NCBI GenBank assembly: GCA_002416505.1 | Contig: DIAM01000004.1 | Coordinates: 245,020 to 309,019 of the forward strand | Length of the DNA stretch: 64,000 bases | DNA from: Gammaproteobacteria bacterium UBA5078 | GTDB lineage: Bacteria > Pseudomonadota > Gammaproteobacteria > Pseudomonadales > Pseudohongiellaceae | Reading direction: 5' to 3' | Shown here: one piece after another, positions 42,583 through 51,283 of the stretch | Layout of the letters: every line of letters starts with the position of its first letter | Numbering within the stretch: position 1 is the first letter of the stretch | Made by a program: the position numbers and the translations under genes | Notes under the pieces: generated by a model | The model's input: the letters and a program-made list of their open reading frames with translations, nothing else | What the model was told of the DNA's origin: nothing | Database searches by the model: none

Positions 42583-43949
42583 TGACACCGTGGCTGGCGA
42601 ATTTCGTGCCCACTCTGAGAGCGAGGGCCCTACTCGTATTAACTTCCCTGTTTATTTTTTCACAAGTCTTGAGCCTCATAATCTACGAAGAAAATCGTCA
42701 CGAAACAGTCATCCTAACAGAAGCTACCGACTTGGCAGATCGAATTATCGGTATTGTAGATTTGGCAGAACAGTTTCCGGATGCAGACCGCGCGCAGATA
42801 TTAGCTGCCGCACAGACCCAGTTTCTATCCATGTATCGCGGCATAGAGATCCCCGCGCAACAACAGTGCGCACAGAATGAGTTCTCTGAGCGCATCAGTT
42901 CTCGTCTAAACGAGTGGTTTAGGGAAATCAATGACCTAAGTGCATCGGTCTGTGTTCGTGATATGCACGACTCGCCTATTGGCTCGCCAAGTGCCAACGC
43001 GCAAGGTTTTGAAGCACTGGTAGCGATTACCTTTCTTGATGGCGGGCAGGCCATCTTTCAGGCCCGATTACCCGATGCGCCCTCCTTGTTTCTCGATTCG
43101 GCAATTGTCTATATTCTCGTTGTCGGTTTGTTCTCCTTGTTTATCGCTTGGTATCTAATCAGTCGAGTTCTCACGCCCTTAGGGCAACTGGCCATAGCCG
43201 CGGATGAAATTGGGACTAATCTCGACTCCCCAGCGCTTTCCGAAAAGGGCCCTGCGGAGGTGACTAGCGCTGCGCGTGCGTTCAATCGTATGCAATCGCG
43301 ACTGCGGCGACTCGTGCACGGGCAAACGGAAATGCTTGCGGCGATATCACATGACCTAAGGTCTACTGCTACAAGACTACAATTGCGATCGGAGCTTTTG
43401 GAGAACGAACAAGAAAGGGAGGGAATGTTACGGGTAGTAAGTGATATGCGATCGATGATCGAGTCGGTGTTGGATTTCGTTCGAGGCGTAGAACCGAATG
43501 AAAAACCCCGCAAAACAAACCTTATAGCGCTACTCGAGAGCCTTTGTGAAGACTTGAAAGAGGAGGGTTATCCCATTGAGTATGAGTTCGCGGCTTTCAA
43601 CGCCAATCTTCAATGCCATCCGGCGGCGCTGCGCCGTTGCTTCCAAAACATTATCGACAATGCTATAAAATATGGCGTCAATACGCACATTCGCTGTTAT
43701 TTAACCGAGAGGCACATTGTCGTACGCTTCGATGATGAAGGCCCAGGGGTAGCGGAGGAGGAGTTGCCAAATCTTACCCAACCCTTCTATCGCCTAGAAC
43801 ATTCAAGAAATCGAGATAATGGCGGCGTGGGTCTAGGCCTTGCTATTGCCCAAAATATCGCACAGAGCCACGGTGGCACACTACAAATCAGTAATCGCAA
43901 ACCGAATGGCTTGCGGGTCGAAATATTGCTACCTAAGGCTGTCGACTAA
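42582..43949 (+). CDS. Sensor histidine kinase partner of the OmpR-type regulator
   Basis: 455 residues from GTG 42582. Topology: N-terminal membrane helix (about 12-32), periplasmic sensor of about 130 residues with two cysteines (near 88 and 125) that could form a disulfide, a second helix (about 168-190), HAMP, then the H-box ISHDLRSTATRLQLR with His257. The proline that usually follows HDLRT is absent. ATP-binding motifs are intact: NIIDNAIKYG, DDEGPGV and GGVGLGLAIA. An EnvZ/RstB-like kinase; the signal is unknown. Confidence 0.93.
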   Translation: MTPWLANFVPTLRARALLVLTSLFIFSQVLSLIIYEENRHETVILTEATDLADRIIGIVDLAEQFPDADRAQILAAAQTQFLSMYRGIEIPAQQQCAQNEFSERISSRLNEWFREINDLSASVCVRDMHDSPIGSPSANAQGFEALVAITFLDGGQAIFQARLPDAPSLFLDSAIVYILVVGLFSLFIAWYLISRVLTPLGQLAIAADEIGTNLDSPALSEKGPAEVTSAARAFNRMQSRLRRLVHGQTEMLAAISHDLRSTATRLQLRSELLENEQEREGMLRVVSDMRSMIESVLDFVRGVEPNEKPRKTNLIALLESLCEDLKEEGYPIEYEFAAFNANLQCHPAALRRCFQNIIDNAIKYGVNTHIRCYLTERHIVVRFDDEGPGVAEEELPNLTQPFYRLEHSRNRDNGGVGLGLAIAQNIAQSHGGTLQISNRKPNGLRVEILLPKAVD

Positions 43950-43953
43950 GGAC

Positions 43954-44367
43954 TTACGCCTGTAAATCGATTCTTCTGGTACGGCCATTTTCGTCTATCG
44001 CGACGAAGACGAAGTGCCCCTCGGCAACCTTGCGTTGACCATGCTGGGTTATTGAGTTCGAGATCCACACCTCGATATTAATATGCATGGAACTACGGCC
44101 AATCTCTACGATGTCTGCATAGCAGCTGACGATGGAGCCTACGCTTACGGGAAAAAGGAAAGAGACGTTCTTTATGGCGACAGTAGCGCTACGCCCACGT
44201 GTCACTTGCTTGGTTGCGATGCCCGCTGCAAGGTCCATCTGTGAGACTAGCCAGCCACCAAAGATATCGCCATTGGCATTGGTATCGCGCGGCATCGCAA
44301 GGGTTTGCAGTGCCAGCTCACCCACCGGTTGTGGCTCGAGATCTACGTCGTCCTTCTTCAATGCCAT
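43954..44367 (-). CDS. yciA: YciA-like acyl-CoA thioesterase
   Basis: 137 residues, single hotdog domain. TLAMPRDTNANGDIFGGWLVSQMDLAAG is the family signature with the catalytic Asn/Asp region. YciA hydrolyses a wide range of acyl-CoAs in the cytoplasm. It converges on the kinase gene with a 4-base gap. Confidence 0.92.
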   Translation of the reverse strand: MALKKDDVDLEPQPVGELALQTLAMPRDTNANGDIFGGWLVSQMDLAAGIATKQVTRGRSATVAIKNVSFLFPVSVGSIVSCYADIVEIGRSSMHINIEVWISNSITQHGQRKVAEGHFVFVAIDENGRTRRIDLQA

Positions 44368-44435
44368 TTACACAGTCCTCTCTAAAATCCCGCGCTTAAA
44401 CTCACCAACGCACAGACTAGCACAGTTGCCTGAAA

Positions 44436-44801
44436 TCAATACATCATTCGCCATGCACTGGACAGTTGCCAGCTCGTCAGTAGTAGAAAGCCGGTGGCGA
44501 TGACAAACAGGACTAAGAAACAATAGTAGGGGAATCGCGACAGGCGTGTCCTAATCCTCAGCGCAAACTTCATCTCGTTTTGCACTCGCGCAGGTACATG
44601 GGCGAACAGGTTAATGAACGAGTGCGCCATCGTGGCCCATGTAAAGAGGATTAGCGCCGGAATGAGACCCAGGTCTTCGGCCTGTGAGCTCGAGGCGAGT
44701 AAGACATAGATTCCATAGCCCAACGCCAGTGTCGCCAGGATAAGAAACACTGGGCTAAGAGGCCTTAAGAGCTTAGCGATTCTTTGAAGTTTATCTAACA
44801 T
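44436..44801 (-). CDS. Hypothetical three-helix membrane protein
   Basis: 121 residues with three clear membrane helices (about 17-37, 45-66, 90-110) and a basic stretch between the last two (RIRTRLSRF). I do not recognise a family. It lies between yciA and a divergent cytoplasmic protein gene; no functional clue from context. Confidence 0.65.
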   Translation of the reverse strand: MLDKLQRIAKLLRPLSPVFLILATLALGYGIYVLLASSSQAEDLGLIPALILFTWATMAHSFINLFAHVPARVQNEMKFALRIRTRLSRFPYYCFLVLFVIATGFLLLTSWQLSSAWRMMY

Positions 44802-44874
44802 AGGTATTCTGCGTTTCGCATTGCGCCGCGCTGCGGGTTAAAATACTCGGACTAAAAGCCGACTGGAAACACGC

Positions 44875-45441
44875 ATGAGCATGCCCCCTTTCGAAAATTC
44901 TCACGCTAGTAATCACGATAGCGTTGCACCGACCCTCCACATCCCTCTGATCGCGGGCTATCGGCCAGATGGCGAGGGCATCGTCGAGCAAGTCGCAGTT
45001 ACCCCACTTGGCGACGACGACAAGTCGCAGTCAACGAAATCCGTCGCCGCACAGTATCGTCTCCTGCGCTCACCCGCTTTTGTGCGCGGCCTGGCAGCTG
45101 GCGATAAAATCAGCTTCCCAGCCGATACTGCAGAGGGCTATGAGCTGCTCCAACGCAGCGGAAACCTGTGCCTGCGCGTGTTGAGTAAGAGTAACATAGA
45201 CGAGGTATTACTGGCTCTGACGCCGGAGATAGAACTTCTCGACGGCGTCCTCGACATAGAGACCCCGCGTTTGCTGGTCTACAGCATCCACGTCTCCATC
45301 GGATTTCAGGCGATAGAGATATTACTCGATCGGATCAGCGGGCAATTCGCCGGTACGCTCTGGTACTATGGCAACGTATACGACCCCGCCGATGGCGTCA
45401 CTCCCTTAGACTGGTGGCAAGCGTTTCTCGCCCCGGTGTGA
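44875..45441 (+). CDS. Uncharacterised protein (possibly DUF4265-like)
   Basis: 188 residues, soluble, no signal peptide. A strand-rich pattern (QYRLLRSPAFVRGLAAGDKISFP, GNLCLRVLS, LLVYSIHVSIGFQAIEILLD) and a C-terminal WYYGNVYDPADGVTPLDWW segment. The N-terminal part resembles DUF4265-type proteins, but I hold this loosely. It lies 33 bases upstream of yaaA on the same strand and is probably cotranscribed. Confidence 0.7.
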   Translation: MSMPPFENSHASNHDSVAPTLHIPLIAGYRPDGEGIVEQVAVTPLGDDDKSQSTKSVAAQYRLLRSPAFVRGLAAGDKISFPADTAEGYELLQRSGNLCLRVLSKSNIDEVLLALTPEIELLDGVLDIETPRLLVYSIHVSIGFQAIEILLDRISGQFAGTLWYYGNVYDPADGVTPLDWWQAFLAPV

Positions 45442-45474
45442 ATACACGAAATTGAATCTCTTTGAGGCAAGACC

Positions 45475-46248
45475 ATGTTAGTGGTGATATCTCCAGCCAA
45501 GTCTCTGGACTATGAGACGCCCGTAAAAATTCGCAAGTTCACACAAGCAGACTTTCTCGATGACTCTGCACAATTGATATCCCAACTCAAAGGCTTATCG
45601 CCCGCGCAAGTGTCCTCGTTAATGTCCATTAGCCCAAAGCTCGGCGAGCTCAATCGAGAGCGCTTCGCGCAATGGCATACGCCTTTTACTAAGGACAATG
45701 CGCGTCAGGCGCTGTTCGCATTCAAGGGGGATGTCTATATCGGCCTAGATGCCTATGCGCTCTCCAGTGCCGACATAAGTTTCGCACAGAATCATCTGCG
45801 CATTTTATCGGGTTTATACGGCTTGCTGCGCCCACTCGATCTAGTACAGCCCTACCGCCTCGAGATGGGAACATCGCTTAAGAACGACAATGGATCCTCC
45901 CTGTACCAATTTTGGGGCAGCAAGATTACGGACGCATTGAATCAGGAGATGGGCGGACAGAAAAACCCAATACTTGTGAACCTAGCATCGAACGAATACT
46001 TTAAGGCAGTAAAGCCAGCGCAGCTACGCGCGCAGATTGTCTCCCCCGTATTCAAAGATTATAGTAATGGGCAGTACAAAATAGTCAGCTTCTTTGCCAA
46101 GAAAGCCAGAGGCTTGATGAGCGCTTACATCATTAAGAATCGACTAAAGAGGACAGAGGACCTACTCGGCTTCGATGTGGACGGTTATCGCTATAGCGAG
46201 AAAGACTCCAAACCCCATGCACCAGTATTCTTACGTAAGGAGGCCTGA
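45475..46248 (+). CDS. yaaA: Peroxide-stress protein YaaA
   Basis: 257 residues. MLVVISPAKSLDYE, FKGDVYIGLDAYAL, ILSGLYGLLRPLDLVQPYRLEM (in parts) and NLASNEYFKAV are YaaA/DUF328 signatures. In E. coli it lowers free iron and oxidative DNA damage under OxyR control; no OxyR site was sought here. The DUF938 gene starts 3 bases after its stop. Confidence 0.95.
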   Translation: MLVVISPAKSLDYETPVKIRKFTQADFLDDSAQLISQLKGLSPAQVSSLMSISPKLGELNRERFAQWHTPFTKDNARQALFAFKGDVYIGLDAYALSSADISFAQNHLRILSGLYGLLRPLDLVQPYRLEMGTSLKNDNGSSLYQFWGSKITDALNQEMGGQKNPILVNLASNEYFKAVKPAQLRAQIVSPVFKDYSNGQYKIVSFFAKKARGLMSAYIIKNRLKRTEDLLGFDVDGYRYSEKDSKPHAPVFLRKEA

Positions 46249-46251
46249 GCG

Positions 46252-46848
46252 ATGTCGTTGCCTTTCAGCCAGTCATGCGAAAATAACAAAGACTATATTC
46301 TGGCGCAGCTACGCAGGCACTTCACCAAGCCCTTCGGTAGAGTATTAGAGATAGCCGGAGGCACCGGGCAACACGCTGAATATTTCGCCCAACACATGCC
46401 TCATTTGCATTGGCAGAGCACGGACGTGCCTGAGAATGTCGAGATGCTCAACCTGCGCTTGGAGGCGGCCACTCTGCCTAATCTGCCAAGCGCGCGCCCC
46501 TTCGACGTTACGCAAGACAAGCTCGCCCACAGCCCCTTGGACTATATTTTCAGTGCTAACAGCCTGCATATTATGCCTGCCGAGGCCGTGACCCATTTCT
46601 TCCGACACATGCGCTACCTACTCGCTAACTCCGGCGTGCTCTGTGTGTATGGACCATTCAAATACGAGGGCGAATACACAACTTCAAGCAATGCCGAGTT
46701 TGATAACTGGTTAAAGGGAAGAAACTCTGCCAGTGGAATACGAGATTTTGAAACAGTGCAGTTACTGGCCGAAGAGGCAGGCTTGAGTTTGCTGGAAGAC
46801 AATGCGATGCCCGCGAACAATCGACTCTTGGTTTGGACTAAGTCCTAG
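46252..46848 (+). CDS. DUF938 SAM-dependent methyltransferase
   Basis: 198 residues. The family signature is clear: QSCENNKDYIL at the start, the SAM motif VLEIAGGTGQHAEYFA (about 31-46), and the YIFSANSLHIMP and YGPFKYEGEYTTSSNAEFD blocks. The substrate is unknown for the family. Linked to yaaA in one transcript. Confidence 0.9.
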   Translation: MSLPFSQSCENNKDYILAQLRRHFTKPFGRVLEIAGGTGQHAEYFAQHMPHLHWQSTDVPENVEMLNLRLEAATLPNLPSARPFDVTQDKLAHSPLDYIFSANSLHIMPAEAVTHFFRHMRYLLANSGVLCVYGPFKYEGEYTTSSNAEFDNWLKGRNSASGIRDFETVQLLAEEAGLSLLEDNAMPANNRLLVWTKS

Positions 46849-46930
46849 TGAGACTATTTTAGGGAACCCACAACTCGATACGCAGTCAAAGCACAACAAC
46901 TAATAATGCAGACTCGAATCGATGTGAAAG

Positions 46931-47779
46931 ATGGATGATTTCACCGCAAGCTTAGCAGACGACTCACTACCCCTCGTGGGAGACATGACATTTCCAGAGG
47001 AGTCCAGCGAACCGACGCAGGCCTCATCGCGTCGATACGCGGCTGGCCCGATACTAGTGAGCGCTCTACTACACGCTATCGGACTCTACGCCTTAGTCGA
47101 GTTCCCCATAGACGCGCCGAAGCAGACGAGCACGGAACGTGTCGTGATCACTATGCAGCTTGCGCCGCCGACGCAGGCCCGCGGTTCCGAACCAAGCCCA
47201 ATGGTCCCGTCCGTAGACGCAGGGGCGCGGGAGCCCAAAAACTCTGCGCCGCGACCTCCAGAGCCTCGATCCCTTCCCCCGCCTGTTGTCGATCTACCCC
47301 AGCAGCCCGAGCCCCTCGTCTCTATCGACCCGACTCCCGCGCCATTGCCCGCTCCGGATTCACCCGCCCCTACACGCCTTGCAGTTCGGCAGATGGTGGA
47401 GCGATTGCGTAGTGAGCAGGAGCAGCAAGCCGTCATTCGAGCGTGTACACCCCAGCAGAAACTCAATCCTATGTTGCTCTGCGCCGATGGGGCAGCCACG
47501 GCATTCGATAACGCCCTGCCCGACGCAGGCGATGGCTTTTTCGCCGCCAACCCGAGGCATACGGATTTCGCCGCAAGCCAGGCAAGGAACCGGCGCCTCG
47601 CCAATAGTCTGCGCGACTCTGGAATGTCTCGCAGTGATATAGACCGCTATATCAAGGACTTTGACGTTAACTCCCAGCAGAGGAGTACGTCTGGAGATGC
47701 CCGCGCGAACGCGGTGCGAGATCAGATGTTTCGCAACGATTCGACCTATCAACAGATGAAGCGTGCACTGAATCCCTAG
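46931..47779 (+). CDS. TonB-N-like protein with proline-rich spacer, no TonB C-terminal domain
   Basis: 282 residues. An N-terminal cytoplasmic part (1-38), one membrane helix (about 40-56) with an S-x3-H pair (Ser44, His48) exactly like the functional SxxxH of TonB/TolA-type helices, then a proline-rich spacer (about 95-145) as in TonB. The C-terminal 130 residues are not a TonB domain: they have two cysteines (RACTPQQ and LLCAD, about 17 apart) and a helical QARNRRLANSLRDSGMS region. ExbB/ExbD genes are not nearby. I cannot name a family; it may be a TonB-like energy transducer or an envelope linker. Confidence 0.75.
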   Translation: MDDFTASLADDSLPLVGDMTFPEESSEPTQASSRRYAAGPILVSALLHAIGLYALVEFPIDAPKQTSTERVVITMQLAPPTQARGSEPSPMVPSVDAGAREPKNSAPRPPEPRSLPPPVVDLPQQPEPLVSIDPTPAPLPAPDSPAPTRLAVRQMVERLRSEQEQQAVIRACTPQQKLNPMLLCADGAATAFDNALPDAGDGFFAANPRHTDFAASQARNRRLANSLRDSGMSRSDIDRYIKDFDVNSQQRSTSGDARANAVRDQMFRNDSTYQQMKRALNP

Positions 47780-47794
47780 TCTCTTGCTAGCACG

Positions 47795-48517
47795 CTAGTG
47801 AGTGCCGTGTTCGTATTGCGCCTCATGCTCCATCAACACTTCTCTGATCGCGGCAGCCCAAATATCGTAGCCCTTCTCGTTCAGATGCAGGTCGTCATCG
47901 CGAAAAATATCCCTCATCACCGTGCCATCGGGCTGCATGAACGGCGTGGCGACATCGATGTAGTGGATCAGGGGGTCCGCTGCGGCTAGCGCTTGATAGC
48001 GCTCATTGACTTCGAGCGCCGCAGGCCAAGTAGCCTCTCTGGCGACACTTGGCTTAACCGCAAGCAGGTAAATACGTGCCTGCGGTAGTTGCGCATGTAT
48101 GCGCGCGACGATCTGCTCAAGCTGACTGATAATCGTCTGAGTTGGAATATTATTGCGGCCGGTATCGTTGTCACCCTCATAGAGCAGAATCGCGCGAGGC
48201 TTATAGGCCAGCGCGACGCGATCGAGATAGTGCAGCACGTCATTCATCACACTACCGCCGAAGCCGCGCGGGATGACCGTGAGTGGCGCGAGGTCTGCGG
48301 GCGCATCCTCGTTCCAAAAATAGATGCTGGAACTACCCGTTAAGACAATAGCATTGGCTGGCGGTGGCGAGATCTTATCTTTCGCCTCGAAGGCCTCGAT
48401 AGCCTGTTCGAAGCGCGTCGGATCAGGCAGCTCTTGCGCGACGATTTGCGCACCCAGAGCAGTAAACAGAAACGCCGTAAGAAGGCAGCTAAACAGATGA
48501 CGAGTAGATAAAGACAT
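47795..48517 (-). CDS. Secreted SGNH/GDSL-family hydrolase
   Basis: 240 residues with an N-terminal signal (cleavage near QIVAQE). SGNH blocks in order: VLTGSSSIYFW (catalytic Ser), RGFGGSVMNDVL (Gly), YEGDNDTGR (Asn) and DDDLHLNEKGY (Asp-His). Likely a periplasmic or exported esterase or lipase acting on an acyl ester; substrate unknown. A perfect 11-base inverted repeat brackets its upstream region. Confidence 0.9.
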   Translation of the reverse strand: MSLSTRHLFSCLLTAFLFTALGAQIVAQELPDPTRFEQAIEAFEAKDKISPPPANAIVLTGSSSIYFWNEDAPADLAPLTVIPRGFGGSVMNDVLHYLDRVALAYKPRAILLYEGDNDTGRNNIPTQTIISQLEQIVARIHAQLPQARIYLLAVKPSVAREATWPAALEVNERYQALAAADPLIHYIDVATPFMQPDGTVMRDIFRDDDLHLNEKGYDIWAAAIREVLMEHEAQYEHGTH

Positions 48518-48518
48518 G

Positions 48519-48588
48519 GCGCTTTCCTATTTATTATTGTCGAGACTTTGAGCCTAATCTGCCACAGTTGATGAGCTTAGGAAAGCGC
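48519..48588. repeat. Perfect 11-base inverted repeat spanning the SGNH/rlmA intergenic gap
   Basis: GCGCTTTCCTA at 48519-48529 and TAGGAAAGCGC at 48578-48588 are exact complements, 48 bases apart, filling the whole gap between the SGNH start and the rlmA stop. It could be a leader stem, an operator pair, or a terminator for rlmA; no U tract follows. Confidence 0.5.
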
Positions 48589-48591
48589 TCC

Positions 48592-49425
48592 CTAGCCAAA
48601 GCTGCGCCGTAGGCACCTAATGCGCACATCGATACTGAGACTGAGGCGCTCCAGCGCGGCGGCATTTTCTCGGCCGGCTTGGCTCGCACGGTAAAGATGC
48701 GGTGTCATCGCGAGTAGATCCGCAATCGCCTCGCGGGATTCCAGGACGATGTTAAAACACAGCGCTCTTTCATCGATTAGGCTAAAGCCCTCGGGCAGCG
48801 GCGCCTCGCCTTCGCGTGGCGGTTTCAAGCTTGGATAAATCACCTCGCGTAATTCGCGTAGATGCTGCTCTCCCGTGTCGACCTGAATTAGCAGGCCATC
48901 TGTTTTCATAACCCGTGCGAATTCCGCATAGACTGGGAAGCCGAACAGACACAGCACACAGTCGAGCGTGCCAGAGACCACGGGCAGATTGGCGTTGCTG
49001 CCCACCACCCAGGTAGATGATTTGTCTGACTTCGCAGCGGCCTGCACCGCCCATTTCGATATATCGAGACCGAGGATAGACAATGACATGCCTGTGCTTT
49101 GTACCTCGCGCAGGTAGTAGCCCTCACCGCAGCCCGCGTCTAAGCAACTCAATGGCCCATGGCTATGAGCGCGGAGCGTCTCGGCCAGGGCTTGTGCGAT
49201 AGGCGCATAGTAGCCCGCGCTCAGGAAGTGGCGCCGCGCCGCAACCATCTCTTTGCTATCGCCGGGGTCCTTGGAGCGCTTATTCTGCACGGGGAGCAGA
49301 TGCACATAGCCTTCACGGGCCACGTCATAGCTATGTCCCGCCTCGCATCTCCAGCTCATGTCGCGACGCGTAAGGGCGCTGCCATCTAGTGGGCAACGCA
49401 GTGCTTGGAAGGGAAGGCTCGGCAT
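48592..49425 (-). CDS. rlmA: 23S rRNA (guanine-745-N1)-methyltransferase RlmA
   Basis: 277 residues from ATG 49425 (MPSLPFQALRCPLDG). The N-terminal zinc-finger region has C11, C27 and H31 with E. coli spacing, but the second cysteine is Asp14, so the four-ligand site is C-D-C-H. The diagnostic GYVHLLPVQNKRSKDPGDSKEM and SAM motif LDAGCGEGYY follow. The enzyme methylates G745 of 23S rRNA. It lies 11 bases after the M32 carboxypeptidase stop. The call is secure by domain order; the altered zinc ligand is noted as unusual. Confidence 0.9.
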   Translation of the reverse strand: MPSLPFQALRCPLDGSALTRRDMSWRCEAGHSYDVAREGYVHLLPVQNKRSKDPGDSKEMVAARRHFLSAGYYAPIAQALAETLRAHSHGPLSCLDAGCGEGYYLREVQSTGMSLSILGLDISKWAVQAAAKSDKSSTWVVGSNANLPVVSGTLDCVLCLFGFPVYAEFARVMKTDGLLIQVDTGEQHLRELREVIYPSLKPPREGEAPLPEGFSLIDERALCFNIVLESREAIADLLAMTPHLYRASQAGRENAAALERLSLSIDVRIRCLRRSFG

Positions 49426-49436
49426 AGTGGCAGACG

Positions 49437-50942
49437 CTATAGAGCGTAGATGGCCCCGTATTTCTCGCGCACATAGTCTACAAACGGTTGCGCGCTTAGG
49501 GCGCTGCCTGTGGCGCGCTCGCACAGTGCCGCCGGATCGAACTTACTGCCGTGTTGATGCACATTCTGATGCAGCCACGCTAGTAGACGCGTGCTATCTC
49601 CTCTCGCCAGTTCCGCCTCGATTAGGGAGTCCTGCTGTTTCGCAGCCGCGACGAATTGTGCGGAATACAGATTGCCGAGTGTGTAGGTTGGGAAATAGCC
49701 AAATGCCGCCAGCGACCAATGTACGTCTTGCAACACACCCTCGGTGTCGGTTTTTGGAGCCACGCCTAGCAGCTCTTGCATCTTCGTGCGCCACGCCTCT
49801 GGCAGGTCCGCTACGCGCAGCTCGCCATTGATCAGCATCTGCTCTAACTCGAAGCGCAGCATGATGTGCATATTATAGGTGAGCTCGTCTGCCTCAACGC
49901 GAATGAGAGAGGGCTGGACTTTATTGATGGCACGGTAAAACTGCTCAACACTAGTGCCGGTGAGCTGATTTGGGAAGTGACGCGCCAGCTCGGGAAAATG
50001 CACCTGCCAATAGCCGAGGCTGCGACCCACCTGATTCTCGATGAGGCGCGACTGGCTTTCGTGTATACCCGAGGACGTCCCCCTGCCGAGCGGTGTACGG
50101 TCCAGGTCCTCTGCGATGCCTTGTTCATACATGGCATGGCCGGTTTCATGCAACACGGCAAAAATCGACGAGACTGCATACTCGGGTGCAAAGCGCGTAG
50201 TTATACGCACGTCATTGCGACCGAAACTGGTGCTAAACGGATGATGCACCTCGCCTAGGTGGCCGCGCTTGAAATCATAGCCCACGGACTCCGCGGCGTA
50301 ATGACACATCGCTCTCTGCGCCGCTATGGGAAAATCCTGTTTCAACATGCGATCATCGACAGCATCGAGCTTCTCGCCGATGGCCATTACTAAGGGTACT
50401 GTCTCACTCTTTAACGTTGCGAAAATACGGCGCACGTCGGCTGTCTTCATGCCACGCTCGTGCTGGCCTAAGAGCGCGTCATATCTCTCGTCTTCATAGC
50501 CATAGATCTCGGCGCTCTCTTGAGCCAAGGCCACGGCGGCCTCTAGATGGGGCTGAAAACTCGCAAAATCGTTGTCTTGGCGGGCCTTTGCCCACGCCGC
50601 CCCAGCTGCGCCCGTGATCGAACTACTGCGCTTCACGAACTCGGAACTAAAGCGGCGCTGTTCATCATAAGTACGGCGCACGGAACGCAGCATGCTCGCC
50701 TTAGTACTATCATAGTCTGCACCGGCCTGTTCTAGTTCGGAGGCGGCGAGTAAGTCGCCCAGCTCACTACTTGTAGAGAGCTCATGGGCGATGGCGCTCA
50801 GCGTCGACACTTGTGCCGTTCGCCCCGCATTGCCCTCTATCGGCATATAGGTTTCACGGTCCCAGTGCAATACCGCGATGGACTTCTCCACATCCGCAAT
50901 GGTGTGAAGTTTCTCTAGAAACTGGGCGTATTTTTGACTCAT
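49437..50942 (-). CDS. Carboxypeptidase Taq (M32 family)
   Basis: 501 residues from ATG 50942 (MSQKYAQFLEKL). Zinc-binding HETGH (LHETGHAMYEQG) with the following ESQSRLIENQVGRS block that supplies the third ligand, and TRFAPEYAVSSIF. A cytoplasmic metallocarboxypeptidase of broad specificity. Family length is about 500 residues. Upstream on the same strand are several small accessory genes. Confidence 0.93.
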   Translation of the reverse strand: MSQKYAQFLEKLHTIADVEKSIAVLHWDRETYMPIEGNAGRTAQVSTLSAIAHELSTSSELGDLLAASELEQAGADYDSTKASMLRSVRRTYDEQRRFSSEFVKRSSSITGAAGAAWAKARQDNDFASFQPHLEAAVALAQESAEIYGYEDERYDALLGQHERGMKTADVRRIFATLKSETVPLVMAIGEKLDAVDDRMLKQDFPIAAQRAMCHYAAESVGYDFKRGHLGEVHHPFSTSFGRNDVRITTRFAPEYAVSSIFAVLHETGHAMYEQGIAEDLDRTPLGRGTSSGIHESQSRLIENQVGRSLGYWQVHFPELARHFPNQLTGTSVEQFYRAINKVQPSLIRVEADELTYNMHIMLRFELEQMLINGELRVADLPEAWRTKMQELLGVAPKTDTEGVLQDVHWSLAAFGYFPTYTLGNLYSAQFVAAAKQQDSLIEAELARGDSTRLLAWLHQNVHQHGSKFDPAALCERATGSALSAQPFVDYVREKYGAIYAL

Positions 50943-50973
50943 AGTTTTTCTCGACTTCAAATGACTGCGGGGG

Positions 50974-51252
50974 CTATTTGCTGCCCCAGATTTTGGCTAC
51001 CGCGCGGTCGCTGCCTAGGGCTCCAACGACAAGACAGAAGACACTGACCAACGCGAAGACAACCGTCGGTATATAGGCACCCGCACCGCCGGCGACGCTA
51101 CCGAAATACAGGGAGACAATGCACAGGAGTAAGAACAAAGAACCCACCGCCAGCAAGATATTGCGATGGGATGGTCGATAGTTAAAGGGCTCTTCCCCGC
51201 CCTCGAAGAGATTGAGTATTGGGGCGAATATTTTTCTTAGCGTGTCTTTCAT
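50974..51252 (-). CDS. Hypothetical two-helix membrane protein
   Basis: 92 residues with two hydrophobic segments (about 31-51 and 60-82) and a cytoplasmic N-terminus (LRKIFAPILNLFEGGEEPF). No family recognised. Lies between the VOC gene and the M32 carboxypeptidase, same strand, in tight array. Confidence 0.65.
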   Translation of the reverse strand: MKDTLRKIFAPILNLFEGGEEPFNYRPSHRNILLAVGSLFLLLCIVSLYFGSVAGGAGAYIPTVVFALVSVFCLVVGALGSDRAVAKIWGSK

Positions 51253-51283
51253 ATAGTCTGTCTACTCCACTTTGCGTCGCGAG

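Noticed and set aside
49358..49831. 157-codon plus-strand frame across the rlmA/carboxypeptidase junction
   Set aside because: Arginine- and proline-rich shadow of two well-supported minus-strand genes.
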